In this document: in pieces, positions 37,315 through 43,966 of the stretch | How the letters are laid out: every line of letters begins with the position of its first letter | Numbering within the stretch: the first letter of the stretch is position 1 | Source of the DNA: Oligoflexia bacterium | GTDB taxonomy: Bacteria > Bdellovibrionota_G > JANQFH01 | Assembly: GCA_028277945.1 (NCBI GenBank) | Contig: JANQFH010000056.1 | Coordinates: 186,001-250,000 of the forward strand | DNA: 64,000 nucleotides | Direction: 5' to 3' | Notes under the pieces: model-generated | What the model was told of the DNA's origin: nothing | The model's input: the letters and a program-made list of their open reading frames with translations, nothing else | Database searches by the model: none | Translations under genes and position numbers: made by a program

Positions 37315-38350
37315 GATCTGCCACCTCCCTATTTACCTCGCTGTCTCCCTTGACCCAAGGGTGATTGGGAAAATTCTTCATGTAGTTGAGTTTCTTAAAG
37401 TGCTTCATACAGAACCAGCAGTGGTAGTTATCCATACCCTGCAGGCCGCCAGCATGCATCTTGTGCAGACGCGCTTTGTGGACATCGTTGTAAACATCGA
37501 GCAGGCGCGCATGCCCTTCAGCCAGGGTCACTTTGTTGAGATCAGCCACCACGTCTCGAGCCTCATCACCCATGCCGCCAGTATTAGAGAGTTGGCAGCA
37601 GACGGTCAACCGGCCGACATAGTCAATGTTCAGGGCGCCATTGCGCAAAAACTTACAGTGGGAGAGCGGAATCATGTCATAGTGCCCTGCGGATTGGTAA
37701 ATCGGCAGCCGAAACGTCTGTCCGAGTTGCAGCACTTCTTCGTCAACCTTGAGCCAGTCTTCTGGAGGCAGCACGATGTCGTCGCGCAACCCGTGCGGAG
37801 TTGGTTGCATGTGTGCAATAAAGAGCTGATTCACCCGCATACGCGTACAGAGCTCTGCCATCTGGCGCATCTCATGCCGGTTGAGTCGGTTGACAACCAT
37901 CTGGATGGTAACAGGGACACCTTTTGCTCGGCATAGAGCAATGGCGTTCAACGCCTTTTTGAAAACACCCGCACCACGAACAGCGTCGTGTGTCTCTTCT
38001 GTAGCACCATCAAGGCTGATGCTCACACCCTTCCAGTAGCCACCGCCGGCATACGGGCCAATACGCTGCATCACCTTGGGAAAGGTGGTGCCATTGGTAA
38101 CAAAGTGAAAGCCGTAGCCCATCTCCACAAGAAGATCGATGATCTCGCCAAATTGAGGATGTAAGGTGACCTCACCACCGGTCATGGCTATGTGTGGTTT
38201 GTTGTAAGCCGTGGCCTGTTCCAGAATAGATTGGATGAACTCAATGGGCAGATTTGCCGTGAGGTCGAGGTCGTCGCGCATGCAATGCGCACAGCGCAGA
38301 TTACAGTGACGGGTTAACTCAAAGCCAATGAAGAAGTCATAGCTCTGCAT
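37286..38350 (-). CDS. Radical SAM peptide-modifying enzyme with extra cysteines
   Basis: A 354-residue radical SAM protein. The 4Fe-4S motif is C16-NLR-C20-AH-C23, followed by the GGE motif at 58-60 (MTGGEVTLHP) and SISLDGATEETHDAVRG. The C-terminal part has C232, C251, C252, C311 and C314 (HCKFLRNG, TVCCQLSN, CWFC), a SPASM-like arrangement that may carry an auxiliary cluster. Such enzymes install thioether, C-C or epimerised residues in RiPPs. It begins 14 bases after the stop of the precursor gene and overlaps the PqqD-like gene by 29 bases. It is the only candidate core-modifying enzyme here; the reaction cannot be told from sequence. Confidence 0.88.
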   Translation of the reverse strand: MQSYDFFIGFELTRHCNLRCAHCMRDDLDLTANLPIEFIQSILEQATAYNKPHIAMTGGEVTLHPQFGEIIDLLVEMGYGFHFVTNGTTFPKVMQRIGPYAGGGYWKGVSISLDGATEETHDAVRGAGVFKKALNAIALCRAKGVPVTIQMVVNRLNRHEMRQMAELCTRMRVNQLFIAHMQPTPHGLRDDIVLPPEDWLKVDEEVLQLGQTFRLPIYQSAGHYDMIPLSHCKFLRNGALNIDYVGRLTVCCQLSNTGGMGDEARDVVADLNKVTLAEGHARLLDVYNDVHKARLHKMHAGGLQGMDNYHCWFCMKHFKKLNYMKNFPNHPWVKGDSEVNREVADHVKRMRAYQ

Positions 38351-38364
38351 AATCTACAAGAGCC

Positions 38365-38541
38365 TTAGAAGACCGTTGCTGCCGGCGCCACCGGTGAGGA
38401 CTGTGCGGCTGCGGGTGGTGGTCCCGTAGGCCCGACCATGCCACTAAATCCTTGCACACTTTTGACCACATCGTTGTGCTTTTTAAGTTGCGGTTTCTGA
38501 TAAGGTTTACGTGGGAATCGAGGTTTGCGTTTGCCGCTCAT
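38365..38541 (-). CDS. Candidate RiPP precursor peptide, 58 residues
   Basis: A short frame starting at ATG 38541 and ending with TAA 38365-38367, between the B2 gene and the radical SAM gene and not overlapping either. The leader is very basic (MSGKRKPRFPRK) and carries PYQKPQLKKHNDV, which fits the YxxPxL motif bound by lasso-type B1/PqqD proteins. The tail from about residue 31 is GFSGMVGPTGPPPAAAQ then SSPVAPAATVF: rich in Pro and Ala, with no Cys, Trp or Lys. Thr39 in GPTG is a possible leader-cleavage landmark, since B2 enzymes like Thr at -2, but the cut site is not certain. Ser48, Ser49 and Thr56 are possible phosphorylation sites. No acidic residue follows the first tail residues, so a lasso isopeptide ring is unlikely. 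Confidence 0.72.
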   Translation of the reverse strand: MSGKRKPRFPRKPYQKPQLKKHNDVVKSVQGFSGMVGPTGPPPAAAQSSPVAPAATVF

Positions 38542-38598
38542 GCAAGCACTCTATTGAAGAATGACTGGTGAGGCAAGCAAATCTACACGACATGAGTG

Positions 38599-39117
38599 TC
38601 AAGCCAGACGATAGGAGTAAAGCGACTGGTAAGTGCGGCATGGGTCGGTATCAAAGGCCTCGCCGCCGTCGAGGTTGAGCCAGGCGTGAAAGCGTCTCCC
38701 CGACCGACCTTGCTTAGAAACACCGATATAAAAGGTGACGTCGCCAGCGACCTCGCGCTGCAAATAGCGGAAGCCGATTACACTCATCACCAGACAGCGC
38801 TGCTTGCGTGCCCCGGGTACAAGAGGGACCACTAGAGGCAACAGCCGCTCAATTTGTCGCCATGCGCCTCGAGGCAGGGCCAAGGACTTCCCAACAAGAG
38901 AGCGGCGGATGGAATCGGTTCTCACGCGCAGTTGCCAATTATGCCAAAAGAGATGGAGGTAGAGCAGGAGCACAAGGTAGACATCAACGTAGGTTGAACA
39001 CCCTTTTTTCAAGCGCGTACAGCAGTAATAGAGTCGTTGGCAGATGCTGATCACTATTTTTCTATCGTAGCACAACTGTCTAGAGGTTTCATACGACGAC
39101 CTCGGATGCTGGCTCAT
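38599..39117 (-). CDS. Lasso-type B2 transglutaminase-like leader peptidase
   Basis: A 172-residue cysteine peptidase of the lasso peptide B2 family. A hydrophobic helical N-terminal half (VYLVLLLYLHLF...) is followed by the catalytic domain with C108 (RKQRCLVMSVIGFRYL), H144 (RRFHAWLNLDGG) and a downstream Asp (D156 or D158 in AFDTD). These match the family's C...HAWV...D triad. B2 proteins cut the leader from lasso precursors with help of a PqqD-like B1. ATG 39117 lies inside the end of the kinase-like gene (29-base overlap), so expression is coupled. The precursor gene follows 57 bases downstream. Confidence 0.85.
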   Translation of the reverse strand: MSQHPRSSYETSRQLCYDRKIVISICQRLYYCCTRLKKGCSTYVDVYLVLLLYLHLFWHNWQLRVRTDSIRRSLVGKSLALPRGAWRQIERLLPLVVPLVPGARKQRCLVMSVIGFRYLQREVAGDVTFYIGVSKQGRSGRRFHAWLNLDGGEAFDTDPCRTYQSLYSYRLA

Positions 39118-40120
39118 GACAGTGCTCTTCTAGCAGCTGCACTAGCTTCTCGGGATGATGCAGCAGATCCTCACCACGTTCCAGGCGAAATGGCTCACAC
39201 TGCTGAGCCAGTTTAGAGAGGGCCTCGAGATGATGGGCAGCAAGCTGTGGATGGAGAAAGAGAAAGGCATTTTGGTGGATCATCTCTGCCAGCAAAGCAC
39301 TGCGACGCACAGGCAGGAGACGGCTCTGTCCGGTTTTTTTCGGCTGTAAAATAACCACTTGCAGGGGTGTCGCTTGCGCTAGGCGACAGTTTGGCGGTAG
39401 AACAGTCGGGCTGACATGCCCTTTACCATCGCTGTCAACTCGCTCCAAAATGAGCCCAGGAAACCAATGCACCATCGTCCCATGCAAAAGGAACCGATGC
39501 AGCAGACGGTGCGCTGTGATCTGGTTGTCTTCATTTGTTGCTAGGAGAAGCGCATCGTCAGCCACCAACGACCAGCCCGCACGTACCAGCATGTAAAGGC
39601 TAGTGGACTTTCCACTACCTCCGTCCCCTAGAAAGATGACCCCCATACCGTTAGGGCTGACGGCAAGGCCAGCATGGAGGTAGTACATCTGCTGCGTACG
39701 CAAGAGCTCAATCACCGCAACCATGAAATAGCTATGGGTTAAAAGCCGTACCTGCTGATGGATGGCAGGTGAAAAGTAGGCACGAGCCCAGTGCTTTTGG
39801 TAGTGCAGATCCAATTCATGCTCACCATCTTCAAGGTGGAGCGCATCACCAAAGACCCAACCCCGGATCATCCGCTCGCGCCGTAGTTGGAGCTTGGTAG
39901 TCTCCAGGGGTAGTGGTGGCTGGTCAAAAATGGAGCCACGCTCCTTTTTGGCAGCTGCCGACAACATCTCTACGGTGAAATCAAAGTCTCCTGTTTTGCC
40001 ACCACGATCGAGCAGACCTTCGAGAGGTCCTCTCAGCAGGTAACGACGGATCCGTGGATCGTCCGTCACTAGGCGGATGCGGCAACCACCAACCTGAAAG
40101 CTATCAACTCTCTCCCCCAT
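39089..40120 (-). CDS. HPr-kinase-like ATPase of the RiPP locus
   Basis: A 343-residue protein with the HprK catalytic core: Walker A loop GDGGSGKST at 165-173 and WSLVADDALLL (D188, D189), the equivalent of the HprK LVADD base motif. The N-terminal 150 residues are not the HprK DRTGG domain but a beta-rich region seen in HprK-like proteins of RiPP and exopolysaccharide clusters. In some lasso peptide loci (paeninodin type) such kinases phosphorylate the C-terminal residue of the precursor. Here it is the first gene of the operon and overlaps the B2 gene, so precursor phosphorylation is a reasonable but untested idea. Canonical HPr regulation is unlikely because no HPr gene is near. Confidence 0.85.
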   Translation of the reverse strand: MGERVDSFQVGGCRIRLVTDDPRIRRYLLRGPLEGLLDRGGKTGDFDFTVEMLSAAAKKERGSIFDQPPLPLETTKLQLRRERMIRGWVFGDALHLEDGEHELDLHYQKHWARAYFSPAIHQQVRLLTHSYFMVAVIELLRTQQMYYLHAGLAVSPNGMGVIFLGDGGSGKSTSLYMLVRAGWSLVADDALLLATNEDNQITAHRLLHRFLLHGTMVHWFPGLILERVDSDGKGHVSPTVLPPNCRLAQATPLQVVILQPKKTGQSRLLPVRRSALLAEMIHQNAFLFLHPQLAAHHLEALSKLAQQCEPFRLERGEDLLHHPEKLVQLLEEHCHEPASEVVV

Positions 40121-40241
40121 CTTCAGATCTGCATGTTAATCCACAAAGCTGGGACAAAGCAATGGCCCCGTCCGACCAACCGGTTAATACATTCAAGATA
40201 TTAATATTATTAAATAAAAAGAAGTCTTCGGGGAAAATTCG

Positions 40242-40271
40242 TTGCATTTCGAGGCTTGACTATGATATAAG
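40242..40271 (+). promoter_or_regulatory. Candidate sigma70 promoter for the zinc-ribbon gene
   Basis: TTGCAT (40242-40247), an 18-nt spacer and TATAAG (40266-40271) precede a near-perfect ribosome binding site AAGGAGG (40303-40309), six bases before GTG 40316. The same 195-bp gap must hold the opposite promoter for the RiPP operon; it is A/T-rich around 40190-40216 but I could not fix boxes there. Confidence 0.45.
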
Positions 40272-40315
40272 GCGCGCTCGCCCTCACGCATCACGCACTG
40301 CCAAGGAGGTACCTG

Positions 40316-40498
40316 GTGACCGAGCAAAGTAAGATCCGCACGGACGAGATCAATACCATGCGAGCCGAACTCGGCTTGCCGCTCATCAAGGAAAAGGCAA
40401 CTGTCTGTCTCAAGTGTGAAAAGTCTTTTGTCTCTTGGAACGTTCGCACCAATCGACTATGCCCACAGTGCCGAACGCAATCAGACCCATTTGATTAG
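40316..40498 (+). CDS. Small zinc-ribbon protein
   Basis: A 60-residue protein with GTG start and an excellent ribosome binding site (AAGGAGG at six bases). Two CxxC knuckles, CLKC and CPQC, are 17 residues apart, giving a zinc ribbon. The segment SFVSWNVRTNRLCPQC resembles small zinc-finger proteins in proteobacteria that have no known role. The N-terminal helix is RTDEINTMRAELGLPLI. It is monocistronic, facing away from the RiPP operon. Function is unknown; nucleic-acid or protein binding is possible. Confidence 0.75.
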   Translation: MTEQSKIRTDEINTMRAELGLPLIKEKATVCLKCEKSFVSWNVRTNRLCPQCRTQSDPFD

Positions 40499-40522
40499 AC
40501 CCACATCATAACCTTAAACAGA

Positions 40523-40643
40523 GCAGCGGGTGGCGTGCCGTTTGCCCCCATCCTCCCGTCCTGTCTTGTGATATTGCGCAACGCTGCGCTAGCTCGCGTC
40601 GCACTGTCCGGGAGGCGGGCCCCTCCGTCACGTCACCCGCTGC
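40523..40643. repeat. Long imperfect inverted repeat
   Basis: Outer arms GCAGCGGGTGGCGTG (from 40523) and CACGTCACCCGCTGC (to 40643) pair over 15 bp with one mismatch. Inner arms CCTCCCG and CGGGAGG also pair. The apex contains GCGCA/TGCGC. It is followed 15 bases later by a T7 run. It may be the end of the zinc-ribbon transcript, a structured RNA or a miniature element. Confidence 0.6.
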
Positions 40644-40664
40644 TGCATTCATTGATGATTTTTT

Positions 40665-40703
40665 TAAAGCGAAGGCGTGATTCATTCGCACCTGAGCGCG
40701 GGG
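40665..40703. repeat. 39-bp direct repeat, first copy
   Basis: Begins TAAAGCGAAGGCG and ends CCTGAGCGCGGGG. The second copy is at 40789-40827, 124 bp later, with 34 of 39 positions identical; all five differences are transitions. A third, partial relative lies near 40723-40748 (GCGATTCACTCG...). Confidence 0.7.
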
Positions 40704-40788
40704 GCTTGGGTTCAAGCAACCGAGCGATTCACTCGCGAGGGAGCGCAGAGCTCGAGAACGTCGCAAAGGCGTTAATTTGATGGCTTTG

Positions 40789-40827
40789 TAAAGCGAAGGC
40801 GCGATTTACTCGTGCCTGAGCGCGGGG
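40789..40827. repeat. 39-bp direct repeat, second copy
   Basis: See the copy at 40665-40703. This copy reads GCGATTTACTCGTGCC in the variable middle. It is not within any plausible gene. Confidence 0.7.
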
Positions 40828-41926
40828 TCTGGGGGCATCGACGAGGCGTTGAGCCTATACCTATAATAGACGCGGATAGCCTCCCTACAGCCGAGGCGGG
40901 CCCCCAGCTATAATAATCAGAGCGAAGTGATCGCTCAAACGGAGGTTTTCTGGCCTTCCGAAGTTTTTAGTAGGCTAGCGACGTCCGCAGCGTTTGCAAC
41001 GCTGTTTTCTCTCTCTTAGAGTTGGCTAGGCTTACGGAGTTTTGTCAGCAAACCCAAGTAGGCTGTTATCGGTTGCAGCCAGCCTCCTTATCCTTTGGAA
41101 TTGCTTCCTGGATTTTGAGGCTTTCCTCGGGCCTGCCTCCTCCACCGCAGTTGCGGTTTCGATTTATCCTCCCGTAACCTTTCGCGCTCTTTCAGAGGCT
41201 ACAGTCGCAGGCCACCGCTCCTACGTTTGACGATCGGTGCACACCATGTCGTTAACTTGTAGGAGCTGACTTCCTTAGGCTTTTTCTCCCCTCAACACTT
41301 GCCGGAATCGGGAGTCCACTCATTCCAGGGTTTGCCTCACCCTAGTAGGTTCCGCTCTCAGGGTTTTGTACCCTCTCAGCAGCTTACTCCTCCCAAAACC
41401 TCTGAACCATGTTTCAGGCTCAAGCGTTCTCGGGATTTTCCCCTTCAGAGTTTTGTTCCCTTCAAAGAGTTCGTGCCTCTCTCGAGGCTCTCTGCTCTCC
41501 TGCCGTTTCTTCCACTGCATTGCTGCCGGCCGTGGACCGCGGCTCCAGAGCTTTTCTCCCTTTGAAGAGCTGTGCTCGCCACCCCGCTGTTACGCGTTTA
41601 AGGGAGCCTAGACTCTCTTGGGGTTTCCCACCTTTGAGGCTTGTCTCGGCCGACCCTGTCCGCCCTTTCAGGCCAACTCCTCTTTTGCACTTCACACCTT
41701 TCGTCAAAGACTCAGGTGCTGTGCTTTAGAGTCTTTCTGTCGGCAGAGCGACAAATCTTAGTAAAGATTCGTCAACCTCTTTGGTGTTTTTTGCCTTTTC
41801 GTTTTTCCTCTCCGTTCAGAATCCTTGCAGGTACGGGTCTATGCTTTTTACCTCGACAGCAGCCACGCCCGTTAGGGGGCACATTCTGTCTCTTAGTACC
41901 TGGCGCCGATTCTTACTAACGCCGGT

Positions 41927-42023
41927 GAGGAAAACCGTTTCGGCTTTTACCTCCTGAGCGATCACCTCGCTCATCTGATTTTGTTTCTATCAGTAGCAAA
42001 CGAGCGTTCAAGAATTTTTTTTT
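41927..42023 (+). terminator. Three stacked hairpins before a T9 run
   Basis: Hairpins at 41927-41953 (GAGGAAAACCG against CGGCTTTTACCTC), 41955-41973 (7-bp perfect, TCACC loop) and 41975-41993 (CTGAT/ATCAG) are followed at 42015-42023 by nine T residues. The T-run is about 20 bases beyond the last stem, so this is not a classical terminator. It may be the 3' end of a plus-strand non-coding transcript. Confidence 0.4.
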
Positions 42024-42070
42024 CCTAATGTAGCGCAAACGTCTTTTCAATAAGTTAATAGACACAAAAC

Positions 42071-42079
42071 TTATCCACA
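42071..42079 (+). promoter_or_regulatory. Perfect-match DnaA box
   Basis: TTATCCACA equals the strong DnaA box consensus. It lies in an A/T-rich stretch (42000-42300) with weaker relatives at 42259-42267 (minus strand AAATCCACA) and near 42130 (TTATCCGTT). One good box is not enough to call an origin. Confidence 0.35.
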
Positions 42080-42337
42080 AAATGACGGATACCTACATCC
42101 GATTTATATTCGCAAATGTTCTCTGCTGCTTATCCGTTTGACAGTATAAAACATTTGACCAAAGGGGGGTTGCCCCTGATTCAGGCATACAATACTCTTC
42201 TATAAAGCCTTTCCGAGTTTTGTGCATTGAAAATCCTTATCTATAAAGGATTTAAACTGTGGATTTCCTTTGTAAGCCTATTTATCAAGCTCATTTCACC
42301 AACTGACGAACAGAGACCTGTCAATGGCGCCACTTGC

Positions 42338-42366
42338 TTGACGCTCGTTTAGACGCATGCTGTAAT
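42338..42366 (+). promoter_or_regulatory. Sigma70-type promoter of the Fur-family gene
   Basis: TTGACG (42338-42343), exactly 17 bases, then TGTAAT (42361-42366). The ATG at 42375 is only eight bases after the -10 box, so the transcript would begin at or just before the start codon. No ribosome binding site is present. Confidence 0.6.
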
Positions 42367-42374
42367 AGGCCACC

Positions 42375-42818
42375 ATGCAGAATGTGCAAGATAAGCTTTT
42401 GATATTTGAAGACTTTTTGAAAAAGAGGCAGCTCCGCAGATCACGTCAGCGTACGATTATCATGGAGGAGTTTTTCAAAAACGACCATCACATCTCTGTG
42501 GAGCAGCTACTCCTGCGCTCGCGCAAGAGAGATGCGCGGATTGGCTTTGCTACCGTCTACCGCACGCTCAAGTTGTTGGTCGCCTCGGGCCTCGCTCACG
42601 AAAGGGACTTCAACACCGGCCGCAAACTCTATGAAAACGCCGAACTTGGAGAAAACCACGACCACCTGGTCTGTTTAAAGTGTGGTGCGGTCAAAGAATT
42701 TCGCTCCCATGACATCAACGCGGCTCAGTCCAGCATTGCCAAGTCGCACGACTTCAAAATTGTCAGCTATCGACACGAGCTTTATGGCTTTTGCAAGTCT
42801 TGTAAAAAGATAAACTGA
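42375..42818 (+). CDS. Fur-family metal or peroxide regulator
   Basis: A 147-residue winged-helix repressor of the Fur/PerR/Zur family. The DNA-binding part reads RRSRQRTIIMEEFF and ISVEQLLLRS followed by GFATVYRTLKLLVASGL. The metal region begins with HDHLVCLKCG and the C-terminus has CKSC, giving the two structural CxxC zinc pairs. The subtype (iron, zinc, peroxide) cannot be assigned from these residues. It seems to be translated from a leaderless message (see promoter). Its stop overlaps the next start by one base. Confidence 0.9.
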   Translation: MQNVQDKLLIFEDFLKKRQLRRSRQRTIIMEEFFKNDHHISVEQLLLRSRKRDARIGFATVYRTLKLLVASGLAHERDFNTGRKLYENAELGENHDHLVCLKCGAVKEFRSHDINAAQSSIAKSHDFKIVSYRHELYGFCKSCKKIN

Positions 42819-43966
42819 TGCCGCTTCACGCTGATATCCACACGATGTCCGTACCTGACTTTCTCCAGTGGATTAGCACGAGTAAGAAAAGCGGCATTAG
42901 CGTTTTTCAAAAAAAAGACCGTCTTAAAGAACTGGTTTTTGATGCTGGCAGCTTGATCTGGGTTACCAGCAATGATCCAAGAGAATACCTGGGTCAGCTT
43001 GCACTACGCCAAGCTCTCATTACAGAACAGCAGCTAACAAAAACGCTGGAAAAACAAAGAAAACAGCCTAAAAAAGCCTCTCTAGGACAGTTACTGATTG
43101 AACAGAAGCTACTCACCGAAGAACAACTGCAGGAGCTCTTAAACGAACAGTTTATCAATATTATCTATGACATCTTTCTCTGGGACAGCGGTCAGTTTCA
43201 CTTTGCCGAGGAAAATATTAACAAATACAAGGAGTTATCTAGATGGGCGGCTGAGGTTAACCACCTCGTTTTTGAAGGCGCCCGTCGCTGGGACGAATGG
43301 AACCGCTTAAAGGAGTACTTTCCAAACGACGAAATTCGTATTCAGTTCACACAAGAAGCACCTACTGAATTCGATGAGCCATTTGCAATAAAGGTTGCAA
43401 AGCAGATCAAACAGCACAAAACATTAGGCGAGATCATCCTGGAGTTACGTGTTCATGGCTATTATGTCTTACAGACCCTACAACAGTGGCGTGAACAGGG
43501 ATGGTTAACGATTAAAGAAGGCCAGACAGCTGTTGCTAAAGAGAAGGTTACAGGAAAGCCAGTCTCTCAAGAGACCGTCCAGTTGGATCGAGAATTGCTT
43601 AACCAGGTATCGACACTTGCTAAGAGTAAGCGCTTAGATGAAGCGCTTGATCTCTTAAGCGGTCTAGAGAACCCCGCACTTGCACGGCTGGTCTCATTTC
43701 TCCGTGTAGATCTTGAAACCCAGTATAACAAACACTTCTATAGCCATTTTCCCAAGGAGAGCGTCCCGCAACTTAGTATGGCGGAAGGGCAGATTCTCCG
43801 TGATCCAGACATTGACTCTAAGGCCTACTTCATACTGTCCCGTATTACTGGAAATGTAGACACAGCAACCATTGTTATGGCTAGTCCTCTGGGCGAAATC
43901 AATACCCTGCGAACCCTCAAGCTTCTCCATGACAAAGGCTACATCCGCTTCAAAGGAGCGCCCTAA
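42818..43966 (+). CDS. DUF4388 (PATAN) domain protein
   Basis: A 382-residue cytoplasmic protein. Residues about 1-150 match DUF4388/PATAN: DFLQWISTSKKSGISVFQKKDRLKELVFDAGSLIWVTSNDPREYLGQLALRQALITEQQL, with the ILLWDxGxFxF-type strand as IFLWDSGQFHFAEE. The domain is common in Myxococcota and related gliding bacteria and is linked to two-component and motility signalling. The C-terminal part is helical and ends with a winged-helix-like region (TATIVMASPLGEINTLRTLKLLHDKGYI). It overlaps fur by one base and rmuC by one base, so the three genes form an operon. Confidence 0.82.
   Translation: MPLHADIHTMSVPDFLQWISTSKKSGISVFQKKDRLKELVFDAGSLIWVTSNDPREYLGQLALRQALITEQQLTKTLEKQRKQPKKASLGQLLIEQKLLTEEQLQELLNEQFINIIYDIFLWDSGQFHFAEENINKYKELSRWAAEVNHLVFEGARRWDEWNRLKEYFPNDEIRIQFTQEAPTEFDEPFAIKVAKQIKQHKTLGEIILELRVHGYYVLQTLQQWREQGWLTIKEGQTAVAKEKVTGKPVSQETVQLDRELLNQVSTLAKSKRLDEALDLLSGLENPALARLVSFLRVDLETQYNKHFYSHFPKESVPQLSMAEGQILRDPDIDSKAYFILSRITGNVDTATIVMASPLGEINTLRTLKLLHDKGYIRFKGAP

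Larger units (their letters stand above)
40499..42337. other. 1.84-kb region without credible genes, repeat- and hairpin-rich
   Basis: Frames here are short, overlap each other and show low-complexity Pro/Ser/Phe-rich translations, so I reject them. What is present: a long imperfect hairpin (40523-40643), two 39-bp direct repeats (40665 and 40789), then from about 40920 a strongly pyrimidine-rich plus strand with many small hairpins. Examples are CAGCGTT/AACGCTG at 40988-41004, AGGGT/ACCCT at 41360-41374, AAAGACTC/GAGTCTTT at 41706-41736, AATCTT/AAGATT at 41754-41769 and TGAGCGA/TCGCTCA at 41955-41973. A T9 run lies at 42015-42023. A degenerate motif close to GAGNTTTTSTYCC recurs. It could encode a long structured RNA on the plus strand. 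Confidence 0.5.

Noticed and set aside
35570-40120. Classical lasso peptide cluster
   Set aside because: B1- and B2-type genes are present, but there is no asparagine-synthetase-like cyclase, and the precursor tail has no Asp/Glu for the ring.
39089-40120. Housekeeping HPr kinase/phosphorylase (hprK)
   Set aside because: The N-terminal HprK domain is missing, no HPr/PTS gene is near, and the context is a RiPP operon.
41299-41919. Several overlapping plus-strand frames (81-106 codons) in the hairpin-rich gap
   Set aside because: Low-complexity Ser/Pro/Phe translations with no ribosome binding sites, overlapping in different frames; typical of pyrimidine-rich non-coding DNA.
40499-42030. CRISPR array or integron attC array in the repeat-rich gap
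   Set aside because: Repeats are not regular in length or spacing, and no cas genes or integrase are near.
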